Origin: Azohydromonas aeria
GTDB taxonomy: Bacteria > Pseudomonadota > Gammaproteobacteria > Burkholderiales > Burkholderiaceae_C
DNA length: 64,000 nt
Assembly: GCF_009760915.1 (NCBI RefSeq)
Contig: NZ_VIDQ01000034.1
Span: 1-64,000, forward strand
Direction: 5' to 3'
Part shown: piece by piece, positions 7,460 through 19,382 of the stretch
Numbering within the stretch: the first letter of the stretch is position 1
Layout: every line of letters begins with the position of its first letter
The notes under the pieces: model-generated
Told to the model about the DNA's origin: nothing
The model's input: the letters and a program-made list of their open reading frames with translations, nothing else
Database searches by the model: none
Program-made: the position numbers and the translations under genes

Positions 7460-7705
7460 ATGAACACCGCGACCAAGCTGCTGCAGGCCATGCGCCAGAA
7501 CCCGCGCGACTGGTCGATGGAGCAGCTGCTCGCGGTGGCGCGGCGTCATGGTCTCGAATGCCGCAACAGCGGCGGCAGCCATCACGTCTTCTCGCACCCA
7601 GCGGTCCCTGACATCGTGACCGTGCCCGCTCACCGACCGATCAAGGCCATCTACGTCAAGCAGTTCGTGGCCCTCATCGATCGCACCCAAGGAATTGAGC
7701 CATGA
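7460..7705 (+). CDS. hicA: HicA-family mRNA interferase toxin
   Basis: The 81-residue protein has the HicA double-stranded-RNA-binding-like fold signature: RRHGLECRNSGGSHHVFSHP with the conserved G-S-H-H (second histidine catalytic in the family), then VTVPAHRPIKAIYVKQFVALI. It is predicted to cleave mRNA when free of HicB. Its last codons overlap the hicB start (ATGA). Two AT-rich palindromes sit directly upstream. The location next to parAB suggests a post-segregational stabilisation role for the replicon. Confidence 0.9.
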   Translation: MNTATKLLQAMRQNPRDWSMEQLLAVARRHGLECRNSGGSHHVFSHPAVPDIVTVPAHRPIKAIYVKQFVALIDRTQGIEP

Positions 7706-8115
7706 GCGACGTCAAGTCCATCGAGCCCGCTCGCCCGCCGTATCCCTTCGAGGACTACGCGCGGCTCGTCAGCCACCTCAGCGAGGAGGACGGCGGCGGC
7801 TACCTCGTCACGTTCCCGGACCTGCCGGGCGTCATGGCCGATGGCGACAGCGTCGAGGACGCCTTGCGCAACGCGCGCGACGCCTTCGAGTCGGCCGTTG
7901 CGGCACTGGCGGACATGGGCCGCGACATTCCGGCACCCACCTTCAAGCCCGACGACGTCGCAGCCCCTGATCTGTCGGGCAAGTTCGTCACGCGCGTGCC
8001 CAAGAGCGTCCACGCCCAACTTGCACGTCGCGCGCGTGCCGAGGGCGTGTCGCTGAACTCGCTGGTGCTGGCGCTGCTGGCCGAAGGCCTGGGCCGACGC
8101 AGCGGGCGGGCGTGA
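7702..8115 (+). CDS. hicB: HicB-family antitoxin
   Basis: The 137-residue protein carries the HicB N-terminal degenerate RNase-H-like domain (GGGYLVTFPDLPGVMADGD, then VEDALRNARDAFESAV) and a C-terminal ribbon-helix-helix DNA-binding segment (RVPKSVHAQLARRARAEGVS). It neutralises HicA and represses the operon through the upstream palindromes. It is translationally coupled to hicA, toxin gene first, as usual for hicAB. Confidence 0.9.
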   Translation: MSDVKSIEPARPPYPFEDYARLVSHLSEEDGGGYLVTFPDLPGVMADGDSVEDALRNARDAFESAVAALADMGRDIPAPTFKPDDVAAPDLSGKFVTRVPKSVHAQLARRARAEGVSLNSLVLALLAEGLGRRSGRA

Positions 8116-8245
8116 CCCGGCTGCCGCCGCTCGGGCTGCGTGGGGAGCGCATGCGCAACAGACCTGCGCTGCCCGCCACGGCGGCCGCCACGCAGCCAAC
8201 CAGCAGCCCTGACGGCCCGTACAACCGCCTGATGGCGCAGCAACG

Positions 8246-11776
<3,531 letters not shown>

Positions 11777-12031
11777 GGGCACTGCAGCAGTGCGACCCGG
11801 CTCGCCATGGTGTCGGGAATGGGCGTTGTCAAATGCGGATCAACTGCTGGTGCGTCGCGTACAGCTTCCGCAAGCCGTGCCGCTGGTGGCTTGAAAACGT
11901 CCTGCGGCGGAGCCACCACGGGCGCGGTGGGTATGGTCGAAATGGGCAGGGTTGGCGACGTGATGGCTGTGGCGCTCCGTGAAGCAATCGCAGACCCGCG
12001 GCACAAGAGCCCGACGAACTGGACGCAAAGC
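11777..12031. other. Gene-free spacer after the SNF2 gene
   Basis: A short perfect hairpin (GCACTG-CAG-CAGTGC) lies just after the SNF2 stop but has no T-tract. The rest is convergent intergenic DNA before the marR stop, with no supportable gene. Confidence 0.4.
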
Positions 12032-12535
12032 TCAATCGCGGCTCGCGATCGCTCTCTCCTGGCAGGAACGTACCGGCGCGCGGCTTTGCTCGTTGCCGAG
12101 GTTCACGAACTTGCGCATCAAGCGCAAGAGATCCTGTCGTTCCGTGACATTCAGGGAGGCCAGCAGCACCTCTTGCATGGCAGCCACGCCCGGCACGGTG
12201 CGCTCCAGCATCGCCTGGCCTTCCGGCGTGAGCAACAGCTGCCGCTGGCGGCGGGGCAGGAGATGGCGCACGATCCACCCCTTGGCCTCCAGCCGCGCTG
12301 CGATGTCGGCGGCGGTCGAGGTATCCAGACCCACCTCTTGCGCCAGCGTCTTCTGGTCGATGCCCGGCGCGGTCTGCAGCATGCGCAGCACCGCGTACTG
12401 GACCGGCGTGATGTCGTGCCCGACCTTCTCGTGGAATACCGATACCGCGATCTGCTGAGCACGTCGTATCAGGTGTCCCGGCTGGTCGTAGAGGTCGATG
12501 GACAAGGCGTCGCTGGAGGTATCGAGGTCAGGCAT
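12032..12535 (-). CDS. MarR-family regulator of the vanillate-type operon
   Basis: A 167-residue MarR winged-helix protein. The recognition helix region is QKTLAQEVGLDTSTAADIAARLEAKGW, followed by the wing HLLPRRQRQLLLTPEGQ. It is the last gene of a same-strand run (transporter, oxygenase, reductase, marR), 77 bases after vanB. Aromatic acids or their CoA esters are typical MarR ligands. A large palindrome upstream of the transporter gene (16148-16172) is its likely operator. VanR of Pseudomonas and Acinetobacter is GntR-type, so this is a different control arrangement. Confidence 0.88.
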   Translation of the reverse strand: MPDLDTSSDALSIDLYDQPGHLIRRAQQIAVSVFHEKVGHDITPVQYAVLRMLQTAPGIDQKTLAQEVGLDTSTAADIAARLEAKGWIVRHLLPRRQRQLLLTPEGQAMLERTVPGVAAMQEVLLASLNVTERQDLLRLMRKFVNLGNEQSRAPVRSCQERAIASRD

Positions 12536-12612
12536 GGCAACGGCAAATCGACAACCATCGCGTGGCGCGGGACAACTGCCCCAGGCCGTGCCGGTTCATG
12601 GTCGTGCGGCAG

Positions 12613-13587
12613 TCACAGGTCCAGCACCAGCCGCGGCGACTTCGAGCGCGAACAGCAGGGCGTGAACTGGTCGTTGGCTGCCTGCTCCTCGGGCGTGAGG
12701 TATGCGTCGCGGTGATCCACCTCGCCTTGCAGCACGCGCGTGAGGCAGGTGCCGCACACCCCCTGCTCGCACGAGACCATGATCTCCACCCCCGCTTCCG
12801 ACAGGGCCTGCGTCACGGTCTTGTCCGGGGCGATGCTGATGACGCGGCCCGAGCTGGCGAGCTGTACCTCGAAGCTGCCGTCGTCCGCGCGCGGCGCGGC
12901 CTCCACGCCGGCAAAGAACTCCCAGTGCAACTGCTCCTCGCCCCAGCCTTGCGAGCGGGCCGTGGCCAGCACCGCATCCATGAAGCCCTTGGGGCCACAG
13001 ACGTAGAGGTGCGTGCCGGGCTCCGGCTGCGCCAGCACCGCATTCAGGTCGAGCTTCTGCGCCGCAGTGCCGTCGTCGAAATGGAACCGCACCTTGTCGG
13101 CGAAGCCCGAACCCTGGATGCGGTCAACGAAGGCCATGCGCTCGCGCGAGCGTGCGGCGTAGTGCATCTCGAAGTCGGCGCCCGTCACCGCCAGGCGCTC
13201 GGCCATGCACAGGATCGGCGTGACGCCGATGCCGCCGGCCAGCAGCAGGCTCTTCTTCGCCTCGTGCGCCAGCGCGAAATGGTTCTTCGGTGCGCTGATG
13301 GTGAGCGTGTCACCGACCTGCACCGCGTCGTGCACGGCCGCAGAGCCGCCGCGCGAGGCCGGGTCGCGCAGCACGGCCACGAGGTAGCGATGCGACTCGG
13401 CGGGGTCGTTGCACAGCGAGTACTGGCGCACCACGCCGCCGGGCAGGTGCACGTCCACGTGCGAGCCCGCGGAAAAGCCCGGCAGCGCCGAGCCGTCCGT
13501 GCTGACCAGCTCCAGGCTGCAGATGTCCTCGGCCTCGGCGGTCTTGCGTGCCACCAGCACGCGCAGGGTGGCGGCAGCGGTGCTCAT
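12613..13587 (-). CDS. vanB: Vanillate O-demethylase-type reductase subunit
   Basis: The 324-residue class IA phthalate-dioxygenase-type reductase has an FMN-binding beta-barrel with RQYSLCNDP, an NAD-binding domain with LLLAGGIGVTPILCMAERL and CGPKGFMDAVL, and a C-terminal plant-type 2Fe-2S domain (CEQGVCGTC plus a distal Cys in FTPCC). It passes electrons from NADH to the Rieske centre of VanA. The start at 13587 overlaps the vanA stop by four bases. Confidence 0.9.
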   Translation of the reverse strand: MSTAAATLRVLVARKTAEAEDICSLELVSTDGSALPGFSAGSHVDVHLPGGVVRQYSLCNDPAESHRYLVAVLRDPASRGGSAAVHDAVQVGDTLTISAPKNHFALAHEAKKSLLLAGGIGVTPILCMAERLAVTGADFEMHYAARSRERMAFVDRIQGSGFADKVRFHFDDGTAAQKLDLNAVLAQPEPGTHLYVCGPKGFMDAVLATARSQGWGEEQLHWEFFAGVEAAPRADDGSFEVQLASSGRVISIAPDKTVTQALSEAGVEIMVSCEQGVCGTCLTRVLQGEVDHRDAYLTPEEQAANDQFTPCCSRSKSPRLVLDL

Positions 13588-14660
13588 GGCGCCATCTCCG
13601 CCACGGCGCCCTGCGCCGGCAACGGCTGCGGTGCCTTCTCCGCGGCCAACAGTCGGTCGATGACGCGGCGCGACTGCATGCCGCCGGCGTCGATGTTGAG
13701 CATCAGCAGCTTGCGCTCGGGCCAGGCACTCAGGTTGGCCTGCTGGCGCTGCAGCATCTCCATGTCCTCGGCGAACACCTTGCCCTGGCCTTCGCGGATG
13801 GCCACGGTCAGTGCCGGGTCCTGCGCCTTGAAGTTGCGCGCCATGCCCCAGAAGTAGTGGTGCGAGGTCTCGGTCTCGGGCGTGATGAAGTCCACCACGA
13901 TGGCATAGACCTTCTTGTCCGCCGGTGCGTGGTAGCCGCCGTGGCCGGCCAGCGCCACGCCGACCTCGATCATCACGTGCGTCGGCGGCGTGAAGTGGCA
14001 GATCTGCCAGCGGTCCACCGGCTGGTTGTCGGGCAGGCCGTGGCCGCGCAGGGCCAGCTTCCAGAAGGGCGGTGCCTCCGGCACCTTGTCCATGAAGCGG
14101 CTGGTGGTGACGTGGTCGCCCTCCACCTTGGTCGTGCACGGCGTCTCGTCGATCTCCTTCTGGCCGATGGAAGTCGAGTGCACGTAGGTCTCGTGCGTGA
14201 GGTCCATCAGGTTGTCGATCATGAGCCGGTAGTCGGCCTTGACGTGGTAGTAGCCGCCGCCGTAGGCCCACTCGGGACTGTCGGCCCAGTGCAACTCGGG
14301 AATCAGCGCCGCATCGGCCTTGTCCTTCTCGCCCGGCCAGACCCAGATGAAGCCGTGGCGCTCGACCACCGCATAGCTCTTGATGCAGGGGAAGCCGCGC
14401 ACGCGCTGGCCCGGCATGGCGATGGCCTTGCCCTCGCAGCCCATCTCCAGCCCGTGGTAGCCGCACACCAGCTTGCCGTCGGACACGTAGCCCAGCGACA
14501 GGGGCGCGCCGCGGTGCGGGCAGAAGTCCTCCACCGCCGCGGGCGAGCCGTCGGCCTGGCGGTAGAAGACGATGGCCTCGTTGCAGATCTTGCGGCCCAG
14601 CGGCTTGCCGTCGATTTCCTCGGGCCGGGCGGCCACGTACCAGCTATTTTTCAGGAACAT
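13584..14660 (-). CDS. vanA: Vanillate O-demethylase-type Rieske oxygenase
   Basis: The 358-residue alpha-subunit has a Rieske 2Fe-2S site with C47, H49, C66 and H69 (CPHRG and CGYHG) and a mononuclear-iron catalytic domain with the NLMDLTHETYVHS ligand segment. VanA demethylates methoxybenzoates such as vanillate to protocatechuate plus formaldehyde, feeding the beta-ketoadipate route (pcaIJF lie at 32.4-35 kb). ATG 14660 is preferred over an in-frame TTG two codons upstream. The exact substrate could also be syringate, isovanillate or a related compound. Confidence 0.88.
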   Translation of the reverse strand: MFLKNSWYVAARPEEIDGKPLGRKICNEAIVFYRQADGSPAAVEDFCPHRGAPLSLGYVSDGKLVCGYHGLEMGCEGKAIAMPGQRVRGFPCIKSYAVVERHGFIWVWPGEKDKADAALIPELHWADSPEWAYGGGYYHVKADYRLMIDNLMDLTHETYVHSTSIGQKEIDETPCTTKVEGDHVTTSRFMDKVPEAPPFWKLALRGHGLPDNQPVDRWQICHFTPPTHVMIEVGVALAGHGGYHAPADKKVYAIVVDFITPETETSHHYFWGMARNFKAQDPALTVAIREGQGKVFAEDMEMLQRQQANLSAWPERKLLMLNIDAGGMQSRRVIDRLLAAEKAPQPLPAQGAVAEMAP

Positions 14661-14715
14661 GCTCAATCCTTGAAGGGAGGTGTGAGACGCGGAGCGTGGC
14701 TGCAGGGTTGCAGCG

Positions 14716-16050
14716 TCAGTGCGCGGAAGACAGGCGCGCGGTGGCCGCTGGCGCTGCCCGCCGGCCGGTGGCCAGCACCGCGCACAGGGCTGCCAGCAAC
14801 GGCAGCGCGTAGGCGTAATAGAGCGCAGGAGGCTGCCAGCCGCCGTCGAGCAGCACGCCGGCGCTCAGCGGCGCCAGGATCGCGCCCAGGCGGCCGATGC
14901 CGATGGCCCAGCCCATGCCGGTGGTGCGCACCGCCGCCGGGTAGGTGGCCGGCGCGAAGGCGTAGAGGCCCGCCATCGAAGCAAAGATGAACAGTCCGAT
15001 GCCGAAAGCCGCGGCGAAGGCCAGGCCCAGGGAGCCCGACACCAGGCCGAAGGCGGCCATGCACACGGCCGTCAGCAGCAGGCTCATCGCCGTGAGGCGG
15101 GCCAGCTTCATGCGCACCGCCAGCGCGCCGAACAGGCTGCCGCCGACGATGCCGCCCAGGTTCAGCAGCACGCCGCCGGTGATGCCCTGCTTGGCCGACA
15201 GGCCCGCGGCCACGAGCAGCTTGGGCGTCCAGCTCAGCGCGAAGTAGAAGCTGAACATCAGCAGGAAGAAGGCACCCCAGATCAGCAGCGTCGGCCGGGC
15301 CAGGCCGTTGCTGAACAGGCCGGCCACGGCATGGCCCGTGCTGGCCTCGCCCGCCGCGCGCCCGGGCAGCTGCGACAGCTCCGCGCGGCCCATCTGGCGC
15401 AGCAGCCGGTTGAGCTTTTCCAGCGCGCGCTGCGGGCGGCGGGCGACGAGGAAGTCCACCGACTCCGGCAGACGCCACAGCACCACCGGGATCATGGCCG
15501 CGGTGCTCAGGCCGCCGAAGACGAAGACCGAGCGCCAGCCGTACTGCTCCAGCAGCCACGCGGCGATGAGCCCGCCGATGGTGGCGCCGATCGGATAGCC
15601 CGTCGCCTGCAGGCCCACGCAGGTGCTGCGCCACTTGAGCGAGGAAAACTCGGCCGTGATGACGCTGACGCTGGCGAGCATGCCGCCGATGCCCACGCCG
15701 GTGAACGCGCGCAGCAGCGCCAGCTGCACGGCGCCTTGCGCCAGCGCCGACAGCAGCATGCCCGCTGCGATGCCGGCCAGGCACAGCAGGATCACCCGCT
15801 GGCGCCCGATGCGGTCGGCCAGCGGCGCCACGAACAGCGAGCCCACGGCCATGCCGACGAGTCCGGCGCTGAACAGCATGCCGAGCTCGGCACCGCTGAG
15901 CTTCCATTCGGCAGCGACGCTGGACGCGGTGAAGGCCATGACCAGCACGTCAAAGCCGTCGAGCATGACCAGCATCACGCAGATGGCGACCGCCAGCCAT
16001 TGAAACCGGCTCATGGCGCCTTCTTCCAGCGCCTTGTGGATGTCCAACAT
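14716..16050 (-). CDS. MFS aromatic acid transporter (AAHS/PcaK type)
   Basis: The 444-residue protein has twelve predicted transmembrane helices. It carries the AAHS family DGFD motif in helix 1 (VMLDGFDVLVMAF) and the cytoplasmic loop signature LADRIGRQRVIL. It should import an aromatic acid by proton symport into the cytoplasm for the adjacent oxygenase. ATG 16050 follows GAGGAGAC. It is the first gene of the operon, 55 bases before vanA, and its promoter region contains the 25-bp palindrome. Confidence 0.88.
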   Translation of the reverse strand: MLDIHKALEEGAMSRFQWLAVAICVMLVMLDGFDVLVMAFTASSVAAEWKLSGAELGMLFSAGLVGMAVGSLFVAPLADRIGRQRVILLCLAGIAAGMLLSALAQGAVQLALLRAFTGVGIGGMLASVSVITAEFSSLKWRSTCVGLQATGYPIGATIGGLIAAWLLEQYGWRSVFVFGGLSTAAMIPVVLWRLPESVDFLVARRPQRALEKLNRLLRQMGRAELSQLPGRAAGEASTGHAVAGLFSNGLARPTLLIWGAFFLLMFSFYFALSWTPKLLVAAGLSAKQGITGGVLLNLGGIVGGSLFGALAVRMKLARLTAMSLLLTAVCMAAFGLVSGSLGLAFAAAFGIGLFIFASMAGLYAFAPATYPAAVRTTGMGWAIGIGRLGAILAPLSAGVLLDGGWQPPALYYAYALPLLAALCAVLATGRRAAPAATARLSSAH

Positions 16051-16147
16051 GGAACTTGTCTCCTCACGGGGAGGGCGCATGGCCAAGGAGCAGCGCGCCC
16101 GGGATGGCCGTCTACCGTCACCGTCCCACGTGGAACGGCGTCAATCA

Positions 16148-16172
16148 GTACACGGAATGACATTCAGTGTAC
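16148..16172. promoter_or_regulatory. 25-bp palindromic operator of the vanillate-type operon
   Basis: The arms GTACAC-n-GAATG and CATTC-n-GTGTAC match at 11 of 12 positions around a central A, about 100 bases upstream of the transporter start. The long palindrome fits a MarR dimer site. Either the operon-encoded MarR (12032-12535) or the flanking MarR (16242-16775) could bind it. Confidence 0.65.
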
Positions 16173-16241
16173 GGATCGTCGAATTGTTTGAGAAGGATCA
16201 AGACATCAGGGACTTCCCTAGGGCAGCGCCAGTGGAATTTC

Positions 16242-16775
16242 CTACTTCGAGGTCGTTTCAGCGCGCCGTCCTGCCCCGCGGCTGCGATCCGCCCGCACTT
16301 CAGTGGCGAAGCTGCGGTTGATCTGCTGTGCCTGGGCGTCGAGCCGCTGCAGGGCGGTGTCCAGACTGGCCAGGAGGCCATCGTCCAGCGCCGCCAACAA
16401 GCGGCGGTTGAGCTCTGCCACCTGTGGGAACAACTCGGCATGCAGGGCCCGGCCCTTGTCGCTCAAGGCGACCAACGCGCGGCGCCGGTCACCGGGCAGC
16501 GCCACGCGCTCCACCAGGCCCTTGGCCGACAGGCTGCCGATGGCGCGCGAGGTGCGCGCCCGGTCCAGCGCGATCTGCTCGGCCAGGGCCGAGGGCGACA
16601 GCGGCCCGTGGGCCGCCAGGTGGGCCAGCAGCCGCCATTCCCGCCGCGCGATGCCGTGGCGCCCCTCGCAAAGCCGGATCACGGGTGCGCCGCTGAGCGC
16701 GATGAGCCGCATCAGGCGGTAGTTCAGCAATTCGTCGAGGCGCACGGCCTGGCGGCTCAGGGTCATTGCGGACAT
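16242..16775 (-). CDS. MarR-family regulator divergent from the sulfatase operon
   Basis: A 177-residue MarR protein with REWRLLAHLAAHGPLSPSALAEQ, the recognition helix DRARTSRAIGSLSAKGLVER and the wing PGDRRRALVALSDKG. It is divergent from the sulfatase gene with only 44 bases between the two starts, so it probably controls that operon and itself. The C-terminal tail beyond residue 150 is Arg/Ala-rich and probably disordered. Confidence 0.87.
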   Translation of the reverse strand: MSAMTLSRQAVRLDELLNYRLMRLIALSGAPVIRLCEGRHGIARREWRLLAHLAAHGPLSPSALAEQIALDRARTSRAIGSLSAKGLVERVALPGDRRRALVALSDKGRALHAELFPQVAELNRRLLAALDDGLLASLDTALQRLDAQAQQINRSFATEVRADRSRGAGRRAETTSK

Positions 16776-16778
16776 CGG

Positions 16779-16799
16779 TTGATTTCAACAATTCATTGT
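16779..16799. promoter_or_regulatory. Candidate MarR operator between the divergent starts
   Basis: Two short adjoining inverted repeats, TTGA-TT-TCAA (16779-16788) and ACAAT-TC-ATTGT (16788-16799), fill the AT-richer 44-base gap between the marR and sulfatase starts. Confidence 0.4.
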
Positions 16800-16819
16800 C
16801 CCGTTCCTAGAGTTGCGCC

Positions 16820-18385
16820 ATGTCAAAGACACGCAACGTCCTCTTCGTCATGGCCGACCAGCTGCGCTGGGACCATCTCGGCTGCAGCGGCCATCCGTAC
16901 CTGCGCACGCCCAACCTCGATGCGCTGGCCGCGCGCGGCGTGCGCTTCGCCAATGCCTTCGTCAACAGCGGCGTGTGCGGCCCGAGCCGCATGAGCTACT
17001 ACACCGGCCGCTACCCCATCAGCCACGGCGCCACCTGGAACCGCGTGCCGCTGCCCGTGGGCGAGGTGACGCTGGGCGAGTACCTCAAGGGCGCCGGGCG
17101 CACGCTGGCGCTGGCCGGCAAGACCCACGTCATGCCCGACCACGAAGGGCTGGCACGGCTGGCGCTGGACGGGCAGTCCGAACTGGGCACCTTCCTGGAG
17201 CGCGGCGGCTTCGTCGAGATCGACCGCTACGACGGCCACCACACGCCGGGCGAAGAAAGCGGCTACCCGGCGTTCCTGCGGGCGCACGGTTACGACAGCG
17301 CCGACCCCTGGAGCGACTACGTCATCTCCGGCGTGGACGGGGAAGGGCGCGTGGTCAGCGGCTGGCACATGCGCAACGTGCACCTGCCCGCGCGGGTGCG
17401 CGAGGAACACTCCGAGACCGCCTTCATGACCGACCAGGCCATGGCCTTCATGGACCGCATGGGCGATCAGCCCTGGGTGCTGCACCTGAGCTACGTGAAG
17501 CCGCACTGGCCTTACATGGCCCCGGCGCCCTACCACGCGATGTACACGCCGGACCAGTGCCTGCCGGTGGTGCGCAGCGCCGCCGAGCGCGAGGACGAGC
17601 ACCCGGTGGTGGCGGCCTACCGGCAAAGCGAGGAGAGCCTGAGCTTCCAGCGCGAGGACTGCATCCGCACCGTGCGCCCGGCCTACCAGGGGTTGGTCTC
17701 GCAGCTCGACGCCCACCTGGGCCGGCTGTTCGAACACATGGAGGCGCGCGGCCTGATGCAGGACACGCTCATCGTCTTCACCGCCGACCATGGCGACTAC
17801 CTGGGCGACCACTGGCTGGGCGAGAAGGAGCTGTTCCACGACACGGTGCAGAAGGTGCCCTTCATCGTGGTCGATCCGCGCCGCGAGGCCGACGCCACGC
17901 GCGGCCGCGTGGAGGAGCGCTTCGTCGAGGCCGTGGACGTGGTGCCCACCGTCCTGGACGCGCTGGGCCTGGCGCAGCCCACGCACCGCGTCGAGGGCCG
18001 AAGCCTGTGCCCGCTGCTGCATGGCGAGGAAACCCCGGATTGGCGCGACTTCGTCTACTCCGAGCTGGACTACAGCTTCAAGCAGGCGCGGCTGCTCGTG
18101 GGCGCGGGGCCGCAGGAGGCGCGCGCCTTCTCGATCCGCACCGCGCGCTGGCGCTACGTGTACTGGCTGGGTGCACCCGGGCAGCTCTACGACCTGCAGG
18201 CCGACCCGCAGGAGTTCCAGGACCTGGGCCGCAGCGCCAGCCACGCCGGCGTGCGCGAGACGCTGCGCGCGCAACTGCTGGACTTCCTTGCCCGGCGCAA
18301 GCACCGCACCACCGTGACCGACGCCTTCGTCGAGTCGCGCACCAACCGCCACAAGCAGGCCGGCGTGTTTTTCGGCCAGTGGTAA
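16820..18385 (+). CDS. Formylglycine-type sulfatase
   Basis: The 521-residue alkaline-phosphatase-superfamily enzyme has the sulfatase signature C53-G-P-S-R57 (VCGPSRMSYYTGR), whose cysteine is converted to formylglycine. Metal ligands are visible in the N-terminal VMADQLRWD and in FTADHGDYLGDH. No signal peptide is seen, so it should be cytoplasmic and hydrolyse an imported sulfate ester. Phosphonate monoester hydrolases share this motif and cannot be excluded. A SulP carrier downstream favours sulfate as the product. First gene of a five-gene run to 23359. Confidence 0.85.
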   Translation: MSKTRNVLFVMADQLRWDHLGCSGHPYLRTPNLDALAARGVRFANAFVNSGVCGPSRMSYYTGRYPISHGATWNRVPLPVGEVTLGEYLKGAGRTLALAGKTHVMPDHEGLARLALDGQSELGTFLERGGFVEIDRYDGHHTPGEESGYPAFLRAHGYDSADPWSDYVISGVDGEGRVVSGWHMRNVHLPARVREEHSETAFMTDQAMAFMDRMGDQPWVLHLSYVKPHWPYMAPAPYHAMYTPDQCLPVVRSAAEREDEHPVVAAYRQSEESLSFQREDCIRTVRPAYQGLVSQLDAHLGRLFEHMEARGLMQDTLIVFTADHGDYLGDHWLGEKELFHDTVQKVPFIVVDPRREADATRGRVEERFVEAVDVVPTVLDALGLAQPTHRVEGRSLCPLLHGEETPDWRDFVYSELDYSFKQARLLVGAGPQEARAFSIRTARWRYVYWLGAPGQLYDLQADPQEFQDLGRSASHAGVRETLRAQLLDFLARRKHRTTVTDAFVESRTNRHKQAGVFFGQW

Positions 18386-18403
18386 ACGACGAAGGAGATG
18401 AAC

Positions 18404-19372
18404 ATGCGCAGGCAATTCCTTTGGTCCGCCCTCGCGGCCGCGGCGCTGGGCGCCATCGCACCGGCGGCCCTGGCCCAGCCCGGGTGGCCCTCGAAGCCGA
18501 TCCGCGTGGTGCTGAGCTTTCCGCCCGGCGGCCCCACCGACATCGTCATGCGCGTGGCGGCCGAGAAGATGCAGGCCGACTTCCGGCAGCCCATCGTCAT
18601 CGAGAACAAGCCCGGTGCCGGCGGCAACCTGGCCGCGGCCGAGGTGGCGCGCGCGGCGGCCGACGGCCACACCTGGCTGTGGAGCACCGACACGGTGTTC
18701 AGCGTCAACCCGCACGTCTATCCCCGCCTGGGCTTCAAGCCGCAGGACCTGGTGCCGGTGACGCTGGCCAGCGCTTTCAGCCAGACGCTGGTGTGCAACC
18801 CCGCGGCAGGCGTGCGCACCTTGCCTGAACTGCTGAAGAAGGCGCGCGCCACGCGGCTGAGCTACGCCTCGGGCGGCAACGGCGTGCCCGGGCACCTGGC
18901 GATGGAGCTGCTGCTGGCCAGCACCGGCGTGGACATGGATCACGTGCCCTACAAGGGCCCGGCGCTGGCGGTGCAGGACGTCATCGGCGGCGTGCTGCCC
19001 TGCGGCTTCCTGGCCGGCCCCACGGTGCTGCCGCACGTGCGCAGCGGCCGGCTGCTGGCATTGGCCGTCTCGGGCGCCCGGCGCTCGCCGGTGCTGCCTG
19101 AAGTGCCCACCGTGGCCGAGGCCGGCGTGGCCGGCTTCGACGCCACCTTCTTCACCGGGCTGTCCGCCCCGCGCGGCACGCCCGACGAGGTGCAGCAGCG
19201 CTTTCGCGACTCCCTGGCCCGCGCGCTGAAGGACCCCGCCGTGGTCGAGAAGCTCAAGCTCACCGACCAGGAGGTGGTGTCCAGCACCCCGGCACAGGCC
19301 CGCCTCACGCTGGAGCAGGTCTCGACGAAGTGGGGCGCCGTGGCCCGGAAGATCGGCCTGCAACAGGACTGA
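18404..19372 (+). CDS. Bug/TctC-family periplasmic solute-binding protein (first paralogue)
   Basis: A roughly 322-residue secreted protein with a Sec signal peptide ending ALA-Q. The Bug motifs are WPSKPIRVVLSFPPGGPTDI, ENKPGAGGNLAAAEVA and VPYKGPALAVQDVIGG. ATG 18404 is chosen over 18398 because AAGGAG abuts the latter. Bug proteins bind carboxylated or aromatic ligands and pass them to transporters or sensors; no TctAB membrane partner is present here. It is very similar to the protein at 22367-23359. Confidence 0.88.
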   Translation: MRRQFLWSALAAAALGAIAPAALAQPGWPSKPIRVVLSFPPGGPTDIVMRVAAEKMQADFRQPIVIENKPGAGGNLAAAEVARAAADGHTWLWSTDTVFSVNPHVYPRLGFKPQDLVPVTLASAFSQTLVCNPAAGVRTLPELLKKARATRLSYASGGNGVPGHLAMELLLASTGVDMDHVPYKGPALAVQDVIGGVLPCGFLAGPTVLPHVRSGRLLALAVSGARRSPVLPEVPTVAEAGVAGFDATFFTGLSAPRGTPDEVQQRFRDSLARALKDPAVVEKLKLTDQEVVSSTPAQARLTLEQVSTKWGAVARKIGLQQD

Positions 19373-19382
19373 GCGGCGTTCC

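Noticed and set aside
11778..11793. Hairpin after the SNF2 gene
   Set aside because: The stem is six bases without a T-run, so it is too weak for a rho-independent terminator.
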